A stretch of DNA of 64,000 nucleotides from positions 10,394,318-10,458,317 of the forward strand of contig JAMXBB010000004.1 in the NCBI GenBank assembly GCA_024138015.1, written 5' to 3'. A model generated the notes under the pieces. It was not told the DNA's origin. It did not search any database and saw only the letters and a program-made list of their open reading frames with translations. Each line of letters opens with the position of its first letter. Position 1 is the first letter of the stretch. The translations under genes and the position numbers were made by a program. Shown here one piece after another: positions 23,708 to 36,589 of the stretch. The DNA is from Lumnitzera littorea (taxonomy: Eukaryota > Streptophyta > Magnoliopsida > Myrtales > Combretaceae).

Positions 23708-24340
23708 ATGGAAGCTCATGACAATGAGTACCCGCCTCTTGTCACAGCATTTTTAAAGACTACAAACTTTAGGAACTTCTTCAACTTGCTAAGATTTGAC
23801 AAAAATGCTAGGCTTGCAGCAATGGTTACACTTATGCAGATCTCTGAAGGTCAATATGTGGAGTGTTATGCAGCACAGCCCATAAAAAGAATGGCTAAAG
23901 TGCACGAAAACACCATCTTATTCACTGAAGTAGATATGTGTGTAAAAGGCCCTAACCATAACCATCCCTTATACGTATAAGGTGTTCTTAATGGCTATCC
24001 GGTTAAAAGAACGTTCATTGACAACAGTTCTTCCTTGAATATAATGCCAATGAATACATTCAAAGCTGCAAGGATCGATATCCAGTGCTTAATTAGACAA
24101 CCTATATCAATAAATGGCTTCAGTTACGCCCCTACTGACTTTGTTAGATGTGTTAATGTTGATCTTAAAGTTGGGCCTATTCATAGCACCACTACCTTTC
24201 ATGTGATCGATGCGCCCGTGTAATATCACTTACTAATAGGTAGGAAGTGGTTGCATGATCACAATTTGGTTCTCTCGATGTTACATCAATGTGTCAAAGG
24301 ACATTGGAATGGGAAAGATGTGTTTATTCCAATCACAAAG
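23708..24340 (+). pseudogene. Aspartic protease region of element 2 (degenerate)
   Basis: After a spacer region (23708-23980), the frame from about 23960 reads GVLNGYPVKRTFIDNSSSLN. The active-site DTGSS is changed to DNSSS, so the catalytic motif is damaged. It continues with I-GF, then VDLKVGPIHSTTTFHVIDA and a LLIGRKWLHDH flap-like end near 24270. The order matches retropepsins of Tat-like elements. Recognisable coding ends at about 24340, and no RT follows. Confidence 0.8.
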
Positions 24341-27300
24341 AATCCTTTTAAATAACATAAGTCTTATTTTACTGAATCAGGATTCTTTAATGAATTTGCT
24401 GAGGATGGGAAACAGTCATAGCCAAGCCGTCTGGTACTTGCTTGCCTACATAGGAGGAAACTCAAGAGGAGACCAACAAAAGAAGAAAAGGATGCGTGGA
24501 TGTCGTGGAGGGAGGAAAAAGAATAAGTAATCTATTAAAATTGAAAGGTTCATTAGAGAAGATGGACGGCGTGTGTACCGTTTATGACGGTTTGAGATAT
24601 CTGAGGACGTGTGCCTATCCTCTTCAGATCTTACACCAGTTCAAGAAGTTTAGCCTACCCCATAATAATTACAAGATCAAATGAAGCCTCAAGCTGAGGA
24701 GGTAGAAGAGTTATATCTACCATCAAGCTGAATTCCGAAACTTCTCCTAGAGTCAAAGCCTTTTATTGACAAGGTAATTCAAAGTCTACTACAATTACTA
24801 CGTTATTGATACTTGAGGAAAGTCAAAGATATAGCAATACCCTTTTTTAGATTTCATTGGAGTATGATAAGGGGAACTTCCATCATTGGAGGCCACTGTT
24901 TCTGTTTTTTTGTAAACGATACATTTCTTGCAACAACTTAGAATTATGGAAATTGAGGACTTTAGGACGTAATCGTAACAACAGCTATGGAAATTTTAGG
25001 ACTTCAAGGTGCATTTTTTTTTTTCTCTATGTTGAAATAACAAAATTTCTACCATCTTTGTGTTTGGAGTCATAACAGACGTTGAAGGTGAAGTGCTATA
25101 TTTGGAGGGAAATTGTTGAAGGGATTGTAGTATTTTTTGTCTTTTTTGGGTTTAAGAAGAAGAAAGGGAATTCTTCAATTATTAAGCAAGTAGAAGGCAT
25201 TGTTTGGCTTCATTTGAATTTCTCAGTGGAGTAAGATCCTTCTCTTGGGTAAGAGGTATTCGGGTTGGTGAAATCAAGTTTTGAGGGTTACAAGAGTCAA
25301 GAGGTTCATTGGGAGTTCTATGGGGCTCCTTAAAAACTCTGTTCTTGCACTTATATTACGATTACAAGTTCGCAAAAACTCTATGGAGAAGACAGTTTCA
25401 CAATCTATAAATCAGAGACACAATGGCAGGGAGCATATAATCCCAAGTATTATGTACCTTGTTTTTTCTACTACTGGAGTTTGCGAAGGGAGGAGGCCAG
25501 TGTTTAGTCGGCAGTTTTGATAATTTGTTAGACATTGAGCAGCTAGGGATTCATCTTATAAAAACAATATTTGGGATTCATGAGATGACAAGAAATGAGA
25601 TTATTGAGCCATAATTATTCTTATCCCATACCAGAGCCTATGCCCCGTTTAAAAGAATTGCTGAATTATTTTACTTTCATGGATAGAAAAGTGGAAAGTA
25701 TTCTTGGTCAAAAAAAAGATGATGCAGAGTTAGGTACCCTTGAGAAGGATAGAAAATAAATGCTGCATACACCATATCAAGTCTTTCAATATTGAAGAAG
25801 GAGAGCTACTAATGGCTCCAATTTACGAAGATACTAAAGTGCTTAGCTTGGAACTGTTGAAATTGATTTTTCTGCTCAAAAGAAAAAAAGTTAAGGATAC
25901 AAAGGGGGAAGAAGTCAGTCCCTAACCTTTAGCAAGGTTATCAGAAATGTAACCTGTTTTCCTACAGTGGCGTCCTTTACCAATAATGTTTGACAATGAT
26001 ATCTGTTTTCTTTAAGAGCAAGACCCAACCACCATCAGAAATGTAACCTGCAGTGATTATGAATGACAGCAACATTATGACAGCGTAATTAGTATTTTCA
26101 TTATCGAAGGCAATTTGATTCACGAAGCCACAATAGTACTTACCACAAGAACTACGATTTTGGTCTTCAAGCAGCCTTTCTCACAGCTTCAATGGTTTTG
26201 AGCGAATGTGACAGCTGCAAGCTACAGTCTTCGTCTTGGTTTTCCTCCTTCGATAAGCGCGGCTATTCACAACTCAGGTGTGCCCCCATAGCTTCAACAG
26301 TCTTCAATCTTCAATGGCTGTTGCAACTTGTTTTACTTTGTCCTCAAATTTTAGATTGGAAGAAGCATAATCCTGTGTTGAACTGTTCGAGCGAGGAGTA
26401 AAAGAAAGTGAAATCAAAGATGTGTATGAGTGAGAAAACAATCTTGAAGTAGAAGAAATGTGAAGTGCCAAAATGAGAATGAAGATATGAAGCTGCTCAC
26501 AAGCGGAACAAGGACAAACCGAAATTGAAATGAAAGAAGAAATGTATATGGGGAAATTGCTGATGAAGGTTGAAGTGTGCAATGAATTCAATCAAATGAA
26601 GACAGAAAGATGTAGGAAGATTGAATCGGAATCGATAAAAATTGTCTGCAGAATGAAAATATGAGGATTTGAATATAAAAAATAAAAAAAAAAATTAGAG
26701 AAGGAGCTGGGGTTGTATGTAGGAGAATGAATGTTACGAAAGCAAAGAAATGGAATACGTAGAAGATGTTGATGCTGATAAAGCGAAGAAGAAAGGTGAG
26801 GGATCGATTATGAATGAAGATGAAAATTGTGTATGGATGAATGAGTAAAGAACCAAACAGGAAATGTGAACGAAGAAAAAAAAAAGCAGAGTATTCATCA
26901 GGGTAAGCACTCGGAGGTTGGGAGTATATTACGTGGACTCGACAAAAATGGTTAGAGAATGAGGCTAATGGAAAACAGGAGAGGAATATACAAGGGGATT
27001 GATCATAATGGAAAATATTCTTGAGTATATTTTGTACTAATCAAATCACGACACCTTAGCGGTTTGTTCAAAAGGATTTTTTTTTCTGTTGAGAGTATTT
27101 TAACAAGAAGGATGATAAGTATTACTCCTATAAAAAAATATCGGTTACAAGTGTAGGCAAAGCTAAGGAATTTAATAAACCATTAGAATTTCTTGAGAAA
27201 AGAGCATTCTTTAGAGTGCTTGCTCAGGAGTACGCCAATCGCTCTTCTGGGCTATAGATGGATATTGTTAAGTTGGTGCTGAACTTGCTATTCAAATTGT

Positions 27301-28201
27301 TAAAAGCAAAAAAGAAAAAAAAGGAAAAGAATTTGGAACATTCTTTTATCACGTGTTTCATGAAATCGGTACATACACCGCTATTAGCGAATGGGAATTG
27401 TTATTTCACATTAACATCAGGATTGGCTTAGAATCAAATAGGGAATAATTCAAAAGCTTCAATTACAGTAATGATCGCGAGAGCCAAGAAGATAATATAT
27501 ACATGTAGTGAAAGAAGAAAGTTGATTCCAGCTGTGTTGATTAGGCAAAGGGTGTTTGGTGTATACTTGTATATGTAGGAAACATCCAAATGACATATAA
27601 AATTGTCACCTTGCCGTCAAGAAGAGGATTTTCGTTTCATTCTAGTAGAAATACAATTTTGATCAATTCGAGGTAAGATAAGCATATTACATGGTGCTAC
27701 AAATTTTGTGCTGCAAAGAATTTTAGCCATCCTAGAATGTTGGCAATTGAATTCTACAAGAGTGAGACAATAACCAATATCCTCAACATGAATGGTCGTG
27801 TTCCAAGCTAGTAGAGGAAGTTTAGATATAACTTATTGAGGAATAGTTTGTTAAGCCCTAGAACACTTCAACATAATGCATCAAGAGAAGAGCATTCATA
27901 AGATGAATGGAAGATATAATCTAATCAAGGACATAAACCTATCAACTCATGAAGATCAACTTGATGAGATGAATTGGTTCAGAAATGGACAGTTTAAAGA
28001 AGATTTGTTTCAATATTTCTATGGGGGTAGTATACAATTCATTTCGGTCAAAGCGTAACACACTAATAAGGTGCTGCGAATTCGCGTATTATGCTAATTG
28101 GTAGCGGTGCAGCTGTTCAATAAAGCACATGCGCTAAAGTTAACTGAATGATTCATTCGATGCCCAAACTCCTTTTGACTTCGTCCGAAGGACTTTGGTC
28201 C
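24341..28201. other. Unassigned interior of element 2
   Basis: Roughly 3.9 kb with no RT, RNase H or integrase motif in any frame. The part at 24490-24720 keeps a basic, gag-pol-junction-like character (RRKRMRG-type residues). From about 26400 to 27000 the plus strand is strikingly purine-rich (GAAGAAATG-type runs). The remainder is AT-rich and non-coding in appearance. It may be captured host DNA, the remains of another insertion, or heavily decayed pol. Confidence 0.6.
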
Positions 28202-28211
28202 AGGAGCAAAA
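28202..28211 (+). promoter_or_regulatory. Polypurine tract of element 2
   Basis: AGGAGCAAAA lies directly before the 3' LTR, the expected plus-strand primer position. Confidence 0.5.
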
Positions 28212-28873
28212 TATAGAGGGCTAAATCTAATCTATGGGCTTCAAGCCCAACAACAACATGGACTTGACTCTTTAGGCTAAGGTGATAGGGCTCGAAGAGT
28301 CAAGCCCATAAGAACCCGGGATAATTAAGGAAAATTTGGTATGACGGGTTTGGAATAAGGCCCGTTGGATTGGTTTAGTCTATCCAACCTTTCTTAACTT
28401 GACTCATACTAATAAAATATAAAGTCTTTTATTTAAGCTTAAATCCATAGAAAAAGCCTACCCTAGTATCATATATAAAAAAGCTTCAATCCTAACCATT
28501 AATCAATATCATGATTTAACGGATTGAATCTATCTACCATCTCTTATAAATACCCTATTCATTTCATTATTTGGAGAAGAGACAAACTCCCGCTAATACC
28601 ATTACTTTGCTGGAATTCTATCTTAAAGATCAAAATACGCAAACATCTAAAGAACACCACCTTATTTTTCACTCATTGTGGGGTTTGATGCTATTATGCT
28701 CTTCTACTTGTCACCTAATATGTTAGAGCTTTATTAAGATTGTTTACTTCTCCTTCCTATCCTATCTTACTTGATCATCCCATATGTGCAAGTTAAATTA
28801 TTTCCTTAATCACGTATAGCACAGTACAACATGCAGTACACACATGGTTTCTTTTGATATCGAACCCCCTACA
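28212..28873 (+). repeat. 3' LTR of element 2
   Basis: Starts TATAGAGGGCTAAATC and ends CCCCCTACA. Equivalent to 21320-21982 with substitutions and few indels. TATAAATACC lies at about 28546. After it, CCAACAAATTCGTTAC rejoins the duplicated block. Confidence 0.85.
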
Positions 28874-29473
28874 CCAACAAATTCGTTACTGTTCTTGTTT
28901 TTGCCTTTTGGGTTAGGGGACCACTTGAGTCAAACGAAATAAGCAATGAGACTCCTATGAGAAAACCCCGTGAACCGTCCAATGTCTTTGAAAACCAAGT
29001 CAACCGTGACGCGTAATGAGTGCTTACTTCAAATTTAAATGAATTAAAAAATAAATTAGACAAACCAATTACGTCAGCTTGTAAAACTATTTGTAATTTC
29101 TTTTTTTTCAAATTCGTAAAATACATTAGAAAAATTGTCCTCCACTCCACCTTTACCTATATTATTAATTTCAATATTTTATCTTTCCACGTCTTTACGT
29201 GTCCTCTACTTTTAACATTTTAAACTACATTCTATTTGGGTAATGTAATTTTCAACATTAACATGCATAGCAGATTTTTTATTTCAAAAATAGACAATTT
29301 TAGGCTGCTATTATCTTTACTAGTACCGGTTTCATTCACTATGTGACACTTCGCCACATCGTTACTCACAATTGGAACACGTGAAACATTTAAACTTAGC
29401 TTTTGTCTTTTACAATACCTTATTCATCTAAACTCTAAAATATAAATTTGACCACAGGGTCGTTATTACTGGA
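28874..29473 (+). repeat. Duplicated block, copy B, middle part
   Basis: Aligns with about 13295-13860 of copy A. It is interrupted at 29473/29474, where the pararetroviral sequence begins. The minus-strand open frame described for copy A is also open here (28869-29150). Confidence 0.85.
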
Positions 29474-29503
29474 GTAGCTTGTTAATTAAGACCTTGTAGA
29501 GAG

Positions 29504-29518
29504 TTGATATCAAAGCCA
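29504..29518 (+). promoter_or_regulatory. Pararetroviral primer-binding site, left copy
   Basis: TTGATATCAAAGCCA is a decayed version of the tRNA-Met primer site TGGTATCAGAGCCA used by Caulimoviridae for minus-strand synthesis. It is embedded in a repeat of the right end: GTTAATTAAGA upstream and GATTCTTCCC downstream are shared. Confidence 0.75.
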
Positions 29519-29799
29519 GGGTTAAAAAGAGATTGTTGATTCTTCCCTATCTATTTTCAAAGTGGGGAAGGAGATGGATTAGATAGATTCTTTTACATGT
29601 CAATTTCTTTAATATTTTGTTATAAACAATTTGTATTAACTTCCCTAATTGTGTTGAAAAGTTAGAATTGTGGTTTCAGTTGTAAATCTAATACAGGTGA
29701 GGAAAGTGACACCATTGGTCAACAGAGTGTTTTTGTAGTGATAAGTTAAAAAATCTGTTAAATAAGATTATTAAAGAAATTAATAAGTCAAAATAGATC

Positions 29800-30187
29800 T
29801 ATTAAAATGTACTCTTTCTTCTTCTAGTAATAAGTTTGAAAGAAGTTCTTTCTCTAAGGACTCTGAATTTAGTACCTCTAATGAAGACGCTCTTAATCAA
29901 TAAAGAATAAAGATTTTTCAAATAGAACAAGATTTATATAATTGGTCAATCCCTAAAGAAAAGAATAAAAATCTTATGAGATGGGAAGTTTTGTTTCAAT
30001 CTAAAACTTGATTATGTAATCAAGACAATAGAAAGGACTGTTTCTCTATTGGGAAAATGTGAAGTTGTCTAATTACTTTCTGAATCTTCTATTGAAGAAC
30101 ATGAGGAAAATTTTAAATATTTGCACATAATGCTTATTCAAATTTCATTAAAACCTTTGCATAGATTTGTCACATCTTGGTATGGCA
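29800..30187 (+). pseudogene. Pararetroviral movement protein, N-terminal half (degenerate)
   Basis: Movement proteins of this group belong to the 30K family and carry virus between cells through plasmodesmata. The recognisable stretch ends with EENFKYLHIMLIQISLKPL (about 30099-30155), close to the conserved hydrophobic core of caulimovirid movement proteins. Stops interrupt earlier codons. The frame is split at 30192 by an LTR-like insertion; the C-terminal half resumes at 33756. The start codon is not clear. Confidence 0.65.
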
Positions 30188-30192
30188 TAGGA
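30188..30192. other. Possible target-site duplication of the insertion in the movement-protein region
   Basis: TAGGA here is matched exactly by TAGGA at 33751-33755, on the far side of the inserted block. Both copies sit inside movement-protein-like coding. Confidence 0.65.
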
Positions 30193-33100
30193 TGTCCCAT
30201 CACATAGATAAACTTGTTATATATAAGCTTAATTATAACAAAACAATATTTCATTATATGTGTAACTCTTAAAGGAGTTTAACTGTAAACTTATGATTAC
30301 AAACATTTACATCATTTACAAACTTAAAAAAAAAAAAAAACTTGAAGTCTAAACTTCAATTAAATTTATGGGTCTCCATTGTACTTATTCAATGATACTT
30401 TCACTTTCAAAATAGCTAACTATATCTAGCGCTCTCCAAAAGTCCATCCCTATTGCTGGTAACGCCCTAAAAAGTTACATCATAACCTGAGAATAAGAGA
30501 AAACTTATCCCCTCAGTCGCTGTTAGGCTAAGTGAGAGTGGAAGACAAGTAATAATACACCAAAGCACATAACACAAGCACTTAAGTTTCATATCCAGTT
30601 AATATCCGAGTGGCAAATAAGACAATGCAAATTGTATGCTATGCTAAAGCACGTAATATGCATTGGTACTGATATCCTAAGTAACCTAGCAACTCATTTG
30701 GTTTGATCAATTACGAATCTAAGTATCTGGAGAATATATTCAAGAACCTAGCAAATTATCTCAGCCTAGCAAAACCACAAAGCATGGTTGAAGTGTTGGT
30801 CAATGCAAAACTATATGTATGAAACCTGGCTTTATAAACTTATCTTAACAAAACCATAAGTTTTAAAAAGTTGACCCATAGGTTTTTTTTGTGCTATGCC
30901 ATGAATTTATTAACCAATGCTTAATCAACATCAAGTACAACAACAAGGATTATCATGTTCATTCTGTCTCTTCATTAGGTTTTGAATAAGCTTCTAATTT
31001 GAATACTTAAAATAGAATAAATTTTCATGAGTTTTACTCATAATCAATTTTAGAATTCACCACATAAAACATTGCTAACATTACATTCACAGAGTACAAC
31101 ATCACTGAGTACTTGTATAGTGAATCCAAGCAACATTCAGACAATCACTCTAAACATAAACAAGAACAATCACTCTCTACTAATCAAATGTAAGTTGAGT
31201 ACTTTATACAGCAATTCCAGACATCATTCAGACAAACACCACAACCATGTATAAGGACATTCATTCTTCACTAATCAGATATAAATCTATATCTTATACA
31301 TGCAAATCCACTTACTTGGCTATTGGTATTTCCTCCTCTACGACTTCACCTAGTAAGAGGAAGTACTTCTACAGTCAATTGTAGGTCATGAATATATATG
31401 CATATACTAGTTAAATATTCATTTGTTAGTAATTAGTTTAATGTAAACTGGTTTCGATCCAATCTTTAAGTTTGATTCCAAGTTAGCTTCTTAAACAACT
31501 TGTTATTACATTATCCTTTTTTATGAATTATAATTTCTTGATTAATTAATGATTTTTATAAGTTACTTGAAACTATCAAATCCTTTGAGTTATGTTCTAA
31601 GTGATTTTATAATAACTTTCTCTAGTCGAAAATCCTCTAAGTTACCGTCTAAGCTATACAGGGGTCATTCATAATATTAATTTTATCATTTGACATAGCC
31701 TCTGAGTTTCTCTAATTTTATGCTCCTTACTAAATATCCTCTGAGCTACCATTTGACTTTGTTATTCCTACAATTTTTAAGAAAAACAACCTCTAACCAA
31801 GCATCTAAATCTCTTGTTTTTACATTCAACTCATAAATTGCCTCTGACTTATTATCTAAGTATCATTATAGTATAAAATTCATTCCTAGAACCTCTGAAC
31901 TATCCTCTGCCTTCAACCAATGTTATAAAATTTAGTTATTTTACTCATTTTTCTTTCAAGTTACAATTATAGGATCCATTTAATACAGCAAGCAACACTC
32001 TAAACAACCTTCCTCAACTTCATTACTTCTCAAACCATTATACATTACATTGCCAATTTACCAATTTTATCCCTAATCAGCATATGGAGCATAATATTTA
32101 TAAATAATCGAAAAATATATATTACTTAGTATTTGTACTTTACAAAATCCATAAACTACACATTACATTCAGAAAATTATAGTGATTATATTCTGTTCTG
32201 GAAAAATACTAAAGTTTCATATTATATTATATATTCTATAATACATATTTAAGCTTTATTTCTTCAATAAATGACTAAAAATAGGGAAATAATCATATTT
32301 AACTTTTAATTTATAATTTTGTACATATCTCAATATTACTAATCACCTTAAATTGGACTAAATTGATTTTACATACAAAATACATTAGAATCCCTTTATT
32401 TCCTATAATTTGCAAAACTGCTCACAAGTATCAAATAAATTACCATAAATAGTAAACATAATATTTTTCAAAAATTATTATTACCAAAATTTATCATATA
32501 TTATAGAAGTGTTATATAACAATTTTTAACTCAAAACAACATCATTTAATATTTTAGAAAAATTAATCAAAATTCGTAATAACAGGGCACATTCTTAAGG
32601 AAGTACCACAAATCAATATTATTTTAAGAAAATAAAATTACTAGATGAAAGTACATGTAAAATAACCTATGAAAACCAAATTTCATAATTTTTTGAGCTA
32701 ATTTGGTATTTTTAGAAAATACAGCAAAATTGAAGAGGAAATCAAACACTCACCAGTGCACAACGCTTCAGCCACCAAGGTATGTTTACCCACCTTGTCT
32801 ACACCCCAAAAGCTTAAGTCCAAATCCCCACGACATCAAGTTATTTGTAGCTATAGTAACCCATAATCTCTTAGTCTTGATCCAAATTTCTCTTATTTTT
32901 GTTTTCTTTACTAAATCTTAGTTTTGAGAGGGTTTGTAAGTTACTAAATGTTGCAAAATGGTTTAACTTCAATCCGGATTTAGTTTTATAAAGGTTAGGT
33001 CAGTGGAAAGGTATCAAGCTATTTTCCAAGTGTTAATTTGTGGGTTACTTTAGCATTTTGTGAAAAATTTCACTTTATTTACTCTTGCCATCTTGCACAT

Positions 33101-33750
33101 AAGATATCCTATCGCATTTGAAGTCATGCTACACCCATATCCAGGAATTCCAGGTGTGTTTGATATTTTTTTTATAATTTTCTATAATTAATTATGATTT
33201 TTAGTAATTATTTGGTATATTTAATAATATATTTATGTATCAAGTGTTTAATGTATACACGATTATATAATCATGTTATTTGTCATTCAACCCCTAAATA
33301 TTATTTATATGATTTAAATAATTTATCTTTAACGGCTCATTACGTTTTAGGACACAAACGTCGAGCTCTCGGTAATTTATAAATGTACCTAGTAAAATTA
33401 CACTTTACAAAAATCAAATATTATATATACACTATTTTGAGAAATTGATCCTACTAGCGTTTTTCGTCTAACTTTTATGACCTTATATTAAAATTTGGCT
33501 CAATTCAAGCAATATTATCTGAAGGGCCTAAATCGTTCTGAACGCCTTAAACATTTTATCTCTAATTGGTTAGTTTAGCTACTAGGATACTTAATTAATT
33601 AAGATCTCACGAGATTAGATATAAATCATCCAATCTTAGTCTAGTTAAAAGTTGCTAGAAACACAAACTTTTATGAGACAACCCTATCTTTGTCCCAAAC
33701 TAACTTATATAGTGATCCATGGTTTACTTAATGTTTTCTAAACTTTACGA
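30193..33750 (-). mobile_element. LTR-like 3.56-kb insertion within the pararetrovirus
   Basis: Begins TGTCCCATCAC and ends CTTTACGA, bracketed by TAGGA. It contains no gag or pol. Features resemble other long reverse-oriented LTRs in the window: a CTCC/CTCTAC pyrimidine tract near 31330 (a GA-rich tract on the minus strand), tandem 90-bp units (31107-31319) and long AT-rich non-coding sequence. The right end does not show the usual CA, so it is either a solo LTR with a mutated end or another kind of insertion. Short frames in it look non-coding. Confidence 0.55.
31107..31319. repeat. Degenerate 90-bp tandem repeat
   Basis: Units start at 31107, 31197 and (partial) 31288. Shared blocks are GAGTACTT-TATA, CATTCAGACAA, a CACTCT/CATTCTTCAC block and CTAATCA-AT. 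It lies inside the LTR-like insertion. Confidence 0.65.
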
Positions 33751-33755
33751 TAGGA

Positions 33756-34150
33756 TCGGATGATCCAAGATCCTTGGACAGTTTAGTATTGTATGTTCAA
33801 TCTCTGAACCATAACTTCGTTGAAGAAATGAAAACTATGGCTCTCATTTTCAAAATTTATTATAAATGTATGAGTTCAAATAAATCTCCAAAAGCTAAGA
33901 AGATTTTTCTAAAAGGAGAAACTATTTTCCTAGAAGCCAAATACTAAAAATAAATTCTTTAATTTATATTCCAAAGAAGCTGAGTTAAGAAGAAGTCTTG
34001 CTCTTAGAAGAGTAGACATTGGAAGAAGTACTTCCACCAACACCAAAAGTCTCTTAATTCACTCTTATTCAATGATGTCATAACGGAAGCATTAACATTC
34101 AATTCCTTAGAAGATTTGATAGGAGACCCTTTGCTCCTAAAATAGAAGAT
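33756..34150 (+). pseudogene. Pararetroviral movement protein, C-terminal half (degenerate)
   Basis: After the insertion, the coding pattern resumes in one frame for about 65 codons (33757-33945), including SLDSLVLYVQ and then KGETIFLEAK. This hydrophobic-then-basic arrangement is typical of the end of caulimovirid movement proteins. A stop follows and later stretches are in other frames. By comparison with the family, some residues of the central region seem missing between the two halves. Confidence 0.65.
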
Positions 34151-35100
34151 TGCTTTAGTAAATTAAATTTAGATCAAATGCCCCTTCCTCAAAATAGTTA
34201 AACTCCTTTTGCTCAAAACAGTTATGCTCAAGAAAGGGAACTTGAAATCTTGAGAGCAGGTAACAACTTAATTAAGACTTACGAGAGTATATTTTCAACA
34301 TCAAGTTCCCGAACCAATTTATTAGCTACATTCCCTTACTTACTCTCAAATCAATAAGCTAAATATGATAAGTTTGGAAAAACCTTCAAAATCAATAAAT
34401 ACATCTTACGAGATTACTTCAATTTAGAAGAAAATAAAAGAAATAGATGAAAATGCTTTCAAAAATATACTAAGGAGGAAACTTATTTAATTAGGGCAAT
34501 GTGGTATTCCGACATGGAAACCAGGTTACATAGAAATGAATCTTTTTCAAATCACTCAAGGAGAATTTTGGTCCAAGCAAAATGTATTTTGTCCAAACGT
34601 TAAACAAACCTACTCAAAAGAAGGATACTTAGAAAGGACCCATTATGGGAACACATCCCCCCACTATAAGAGGTAGAGATAAAAATTCAAGAAGAAACCA
34701 TTAAAGTTTCACCATTCAAGAAAAAGACTAGAGAAAATTAAGATTTAAATAGTATAAAAGCTAAAAATAATTACACAAATCAAGTTTTGCATATGTTAAT
34801 TGATAAAAAAAATAAAGGTAAATCTCCACTTAGATAAGAGAGTTCCATCGACCTATTATTATTTTAGATATTCAAATTTTTAAATTAAAAAAAAGGGATA
34901 ATTTGTTAAAAGAAATTTCAAACAAATTAAGTTAGTAAGAGATAAAAATTAAAGATGTAATCAATACTATTAATTAAGAAATAGAAAAATTATCCAATCA
35001 GTTCTCTAAAAAACTTAGTATTAACAAGATCAATAACTCTCAAAGGTTATGATACATCAAATCAATGATCATGTTACTCAAGGCACTCTCCTCCAAATAC
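34150..35100 (+). pseudogene. Pararetroviral polyprotein, region between movement and coat proteins (degenerate)
   Basis: Lys/Glu/Asn-rich frames alternate here, with a recognisable virus-like segment at about 34495-34680 (GQCGIPTWKPGY, then GEFWSKQN). Stops and shifts prevent a continuous reading. I do not assign a domain; in relatives this region links the movement protein to the coat protein. Confidence 0.5.
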
Positions 35101-35101
35101 T

Positions 35102-36214
35102 ATGTATAAAGAAAATTCCTACATAGAATTAGCTAGGTATTTTGGAGAAGAGATATATGAATGGAATATAGATAAAATGGCAAAACATCAAATCTTCGAT
35201 ATAATTATTCAAATGATTATTGTGTCAAATTCTTTGAAACAGCAAAATAATATTGATTATCAAATAGTAAAAATTTTTAGTGTATGGAGTTACGAGAATG
35301 CTCAAAGGATGGTGGGAAAATTATCTTAATAAAACAAACACAATACATTTTTTATTCAAAAAGAGAGATAATGATCAACAATGTTGTAGTTTCAATATAA
35401 GATGCTATTCCAACTTTAACTTATGCAATTATCAAACACTTTGTACAAGATAGTTTAAGGAAAGAAATGGTGAGATCCTTCAAAATTTAAGATGTCCAAG
35501 CTTAATGATTTTAAGTGGTACAAAGATGTTAATCATGCTAAATATTTTTCAAGACAAGAATATAATGAAAGCTTTTGGATGGAACGCTTCATAGTTGAAT
35601 TTCCAAAGTTATCCACAGATAAAGTTTGAGAAAGAATCTCAAGAAAATATAATGTTACTTTAAATTATTCAAATATATCTTTTGGTGAACTTATCAATAT
35701 TGTTAGTATAGAAAGTTTAAGTTTGAGCAATGATATAAAAGTCACATCGAAAATTAAGAAATAAAATGGTAATATCAAGAGAGAATTGGGAGATTTTTGT
35801 TATCAATATGGTTTTGAAAAAATTTAAGTTCCTTTATCAAAAACTTTAAAAAAATTAAAAGACATAAAAATAAAAAACTATATGAGAAAAAGGAAATTAA
35901 AAAATATAAAAATTATGAACCAAGAAAAGAAATGTTTTTAAAAGAAAATAAAATGTTATAAATGCGGAATCAAAGGTCATACTACTCTAAAATGTTCAAA
36001 AATTAAGAAAATCGATAGTCTAGATATGAAAAAAGACATCAAAGATAAAGTACTCAAGATAATAAATGATAGTAGTTTTGAGCACAGTTGGCCAAATAAA
36101 GAAGAAGATTGTGATTGTGTTAAAGAAATAGGAAACTACTTTGAAAAGATTTGCTCATGTAAGCAAATAAATGTTGTTACTAGTAAAAAAAAAATCCTAA
36201 TTAGAAATGGTTAA
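35102..36214 (+). pseudogene. Pararetroviral coat-protein region with zinc knuckle (degenerate)
   Basis: An open stretch at 35102-35329 (75 codons, IELARYFGEEIYEWNID near its start) and a later one around 35550-35760 (YNESFWMERFIVEFPKLS, then ISFGELINIV) match the capsid region. Next comes a perfect CCHC zinc knuckle, C-x2-C-x4-H-x4-C (CYKCGIKGHTTLKC), at 35954-35995. The same frame then stays open to 36214 (IDSLDMKKDI, DCDCVKEIG). The knuckle is the RNA-binding signature of retroelement capsids. Frames are broken between these parts. Confidence 0.75.
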
Positions 36215-36589
36215 TCAAATAAATGACCTAAATAAAAAAGGAAATATCTACTCAAAATTAGAGAAATCGTTGTTCAAGAAGAAAAGGATTAAGATAACAA
36301 TGAAATGTATTCACCACAAAAAAAAATTATGATAGATTTTTTGAAAAGGATTGACCTATAATTATGAGAAATCTTCAAAAAGAAATAAATATTATGAAAA
36401 GAGATATAAAAGAATTAAGACTCAAATATAAACTTCTAAGAAAAAATGCAACACAAAAATATGGTTCAAAAGATTCAATAATTCGATGAAATAGAATAAG
36501 AAGAATTAGGAGAATATAATCAAGAAGTTGAAGAATATGTTAATCCAACTAACAAAGTAAATATTCAAAAATAGTATGATGTCAATATA

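Larger units (their letters stand above)
21320..28873 (+). mobile_element. Element 2: pol-less Ty3/gypsy-type LTR retrotransposon
   Basis: LTRs at about 21320-21982 and 28212-28873, a primer site at 21987, gag and protease remnants, and a purine tract before the 3' LTR. It sits in a CCAA-like target that is intact in copy A near 13295. The gag style (FSKSLT, then an EERLTL and ERSLDI-type capsid end, then a YCKFH zinc-binding stretch) resembles Tat-lineage elements. RT, RNase H and integrase motifs are absent from 24340-28211. It is therefore a deletion derivative or a non-autonomous element that depended on a partner. Confidence 0.85.
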
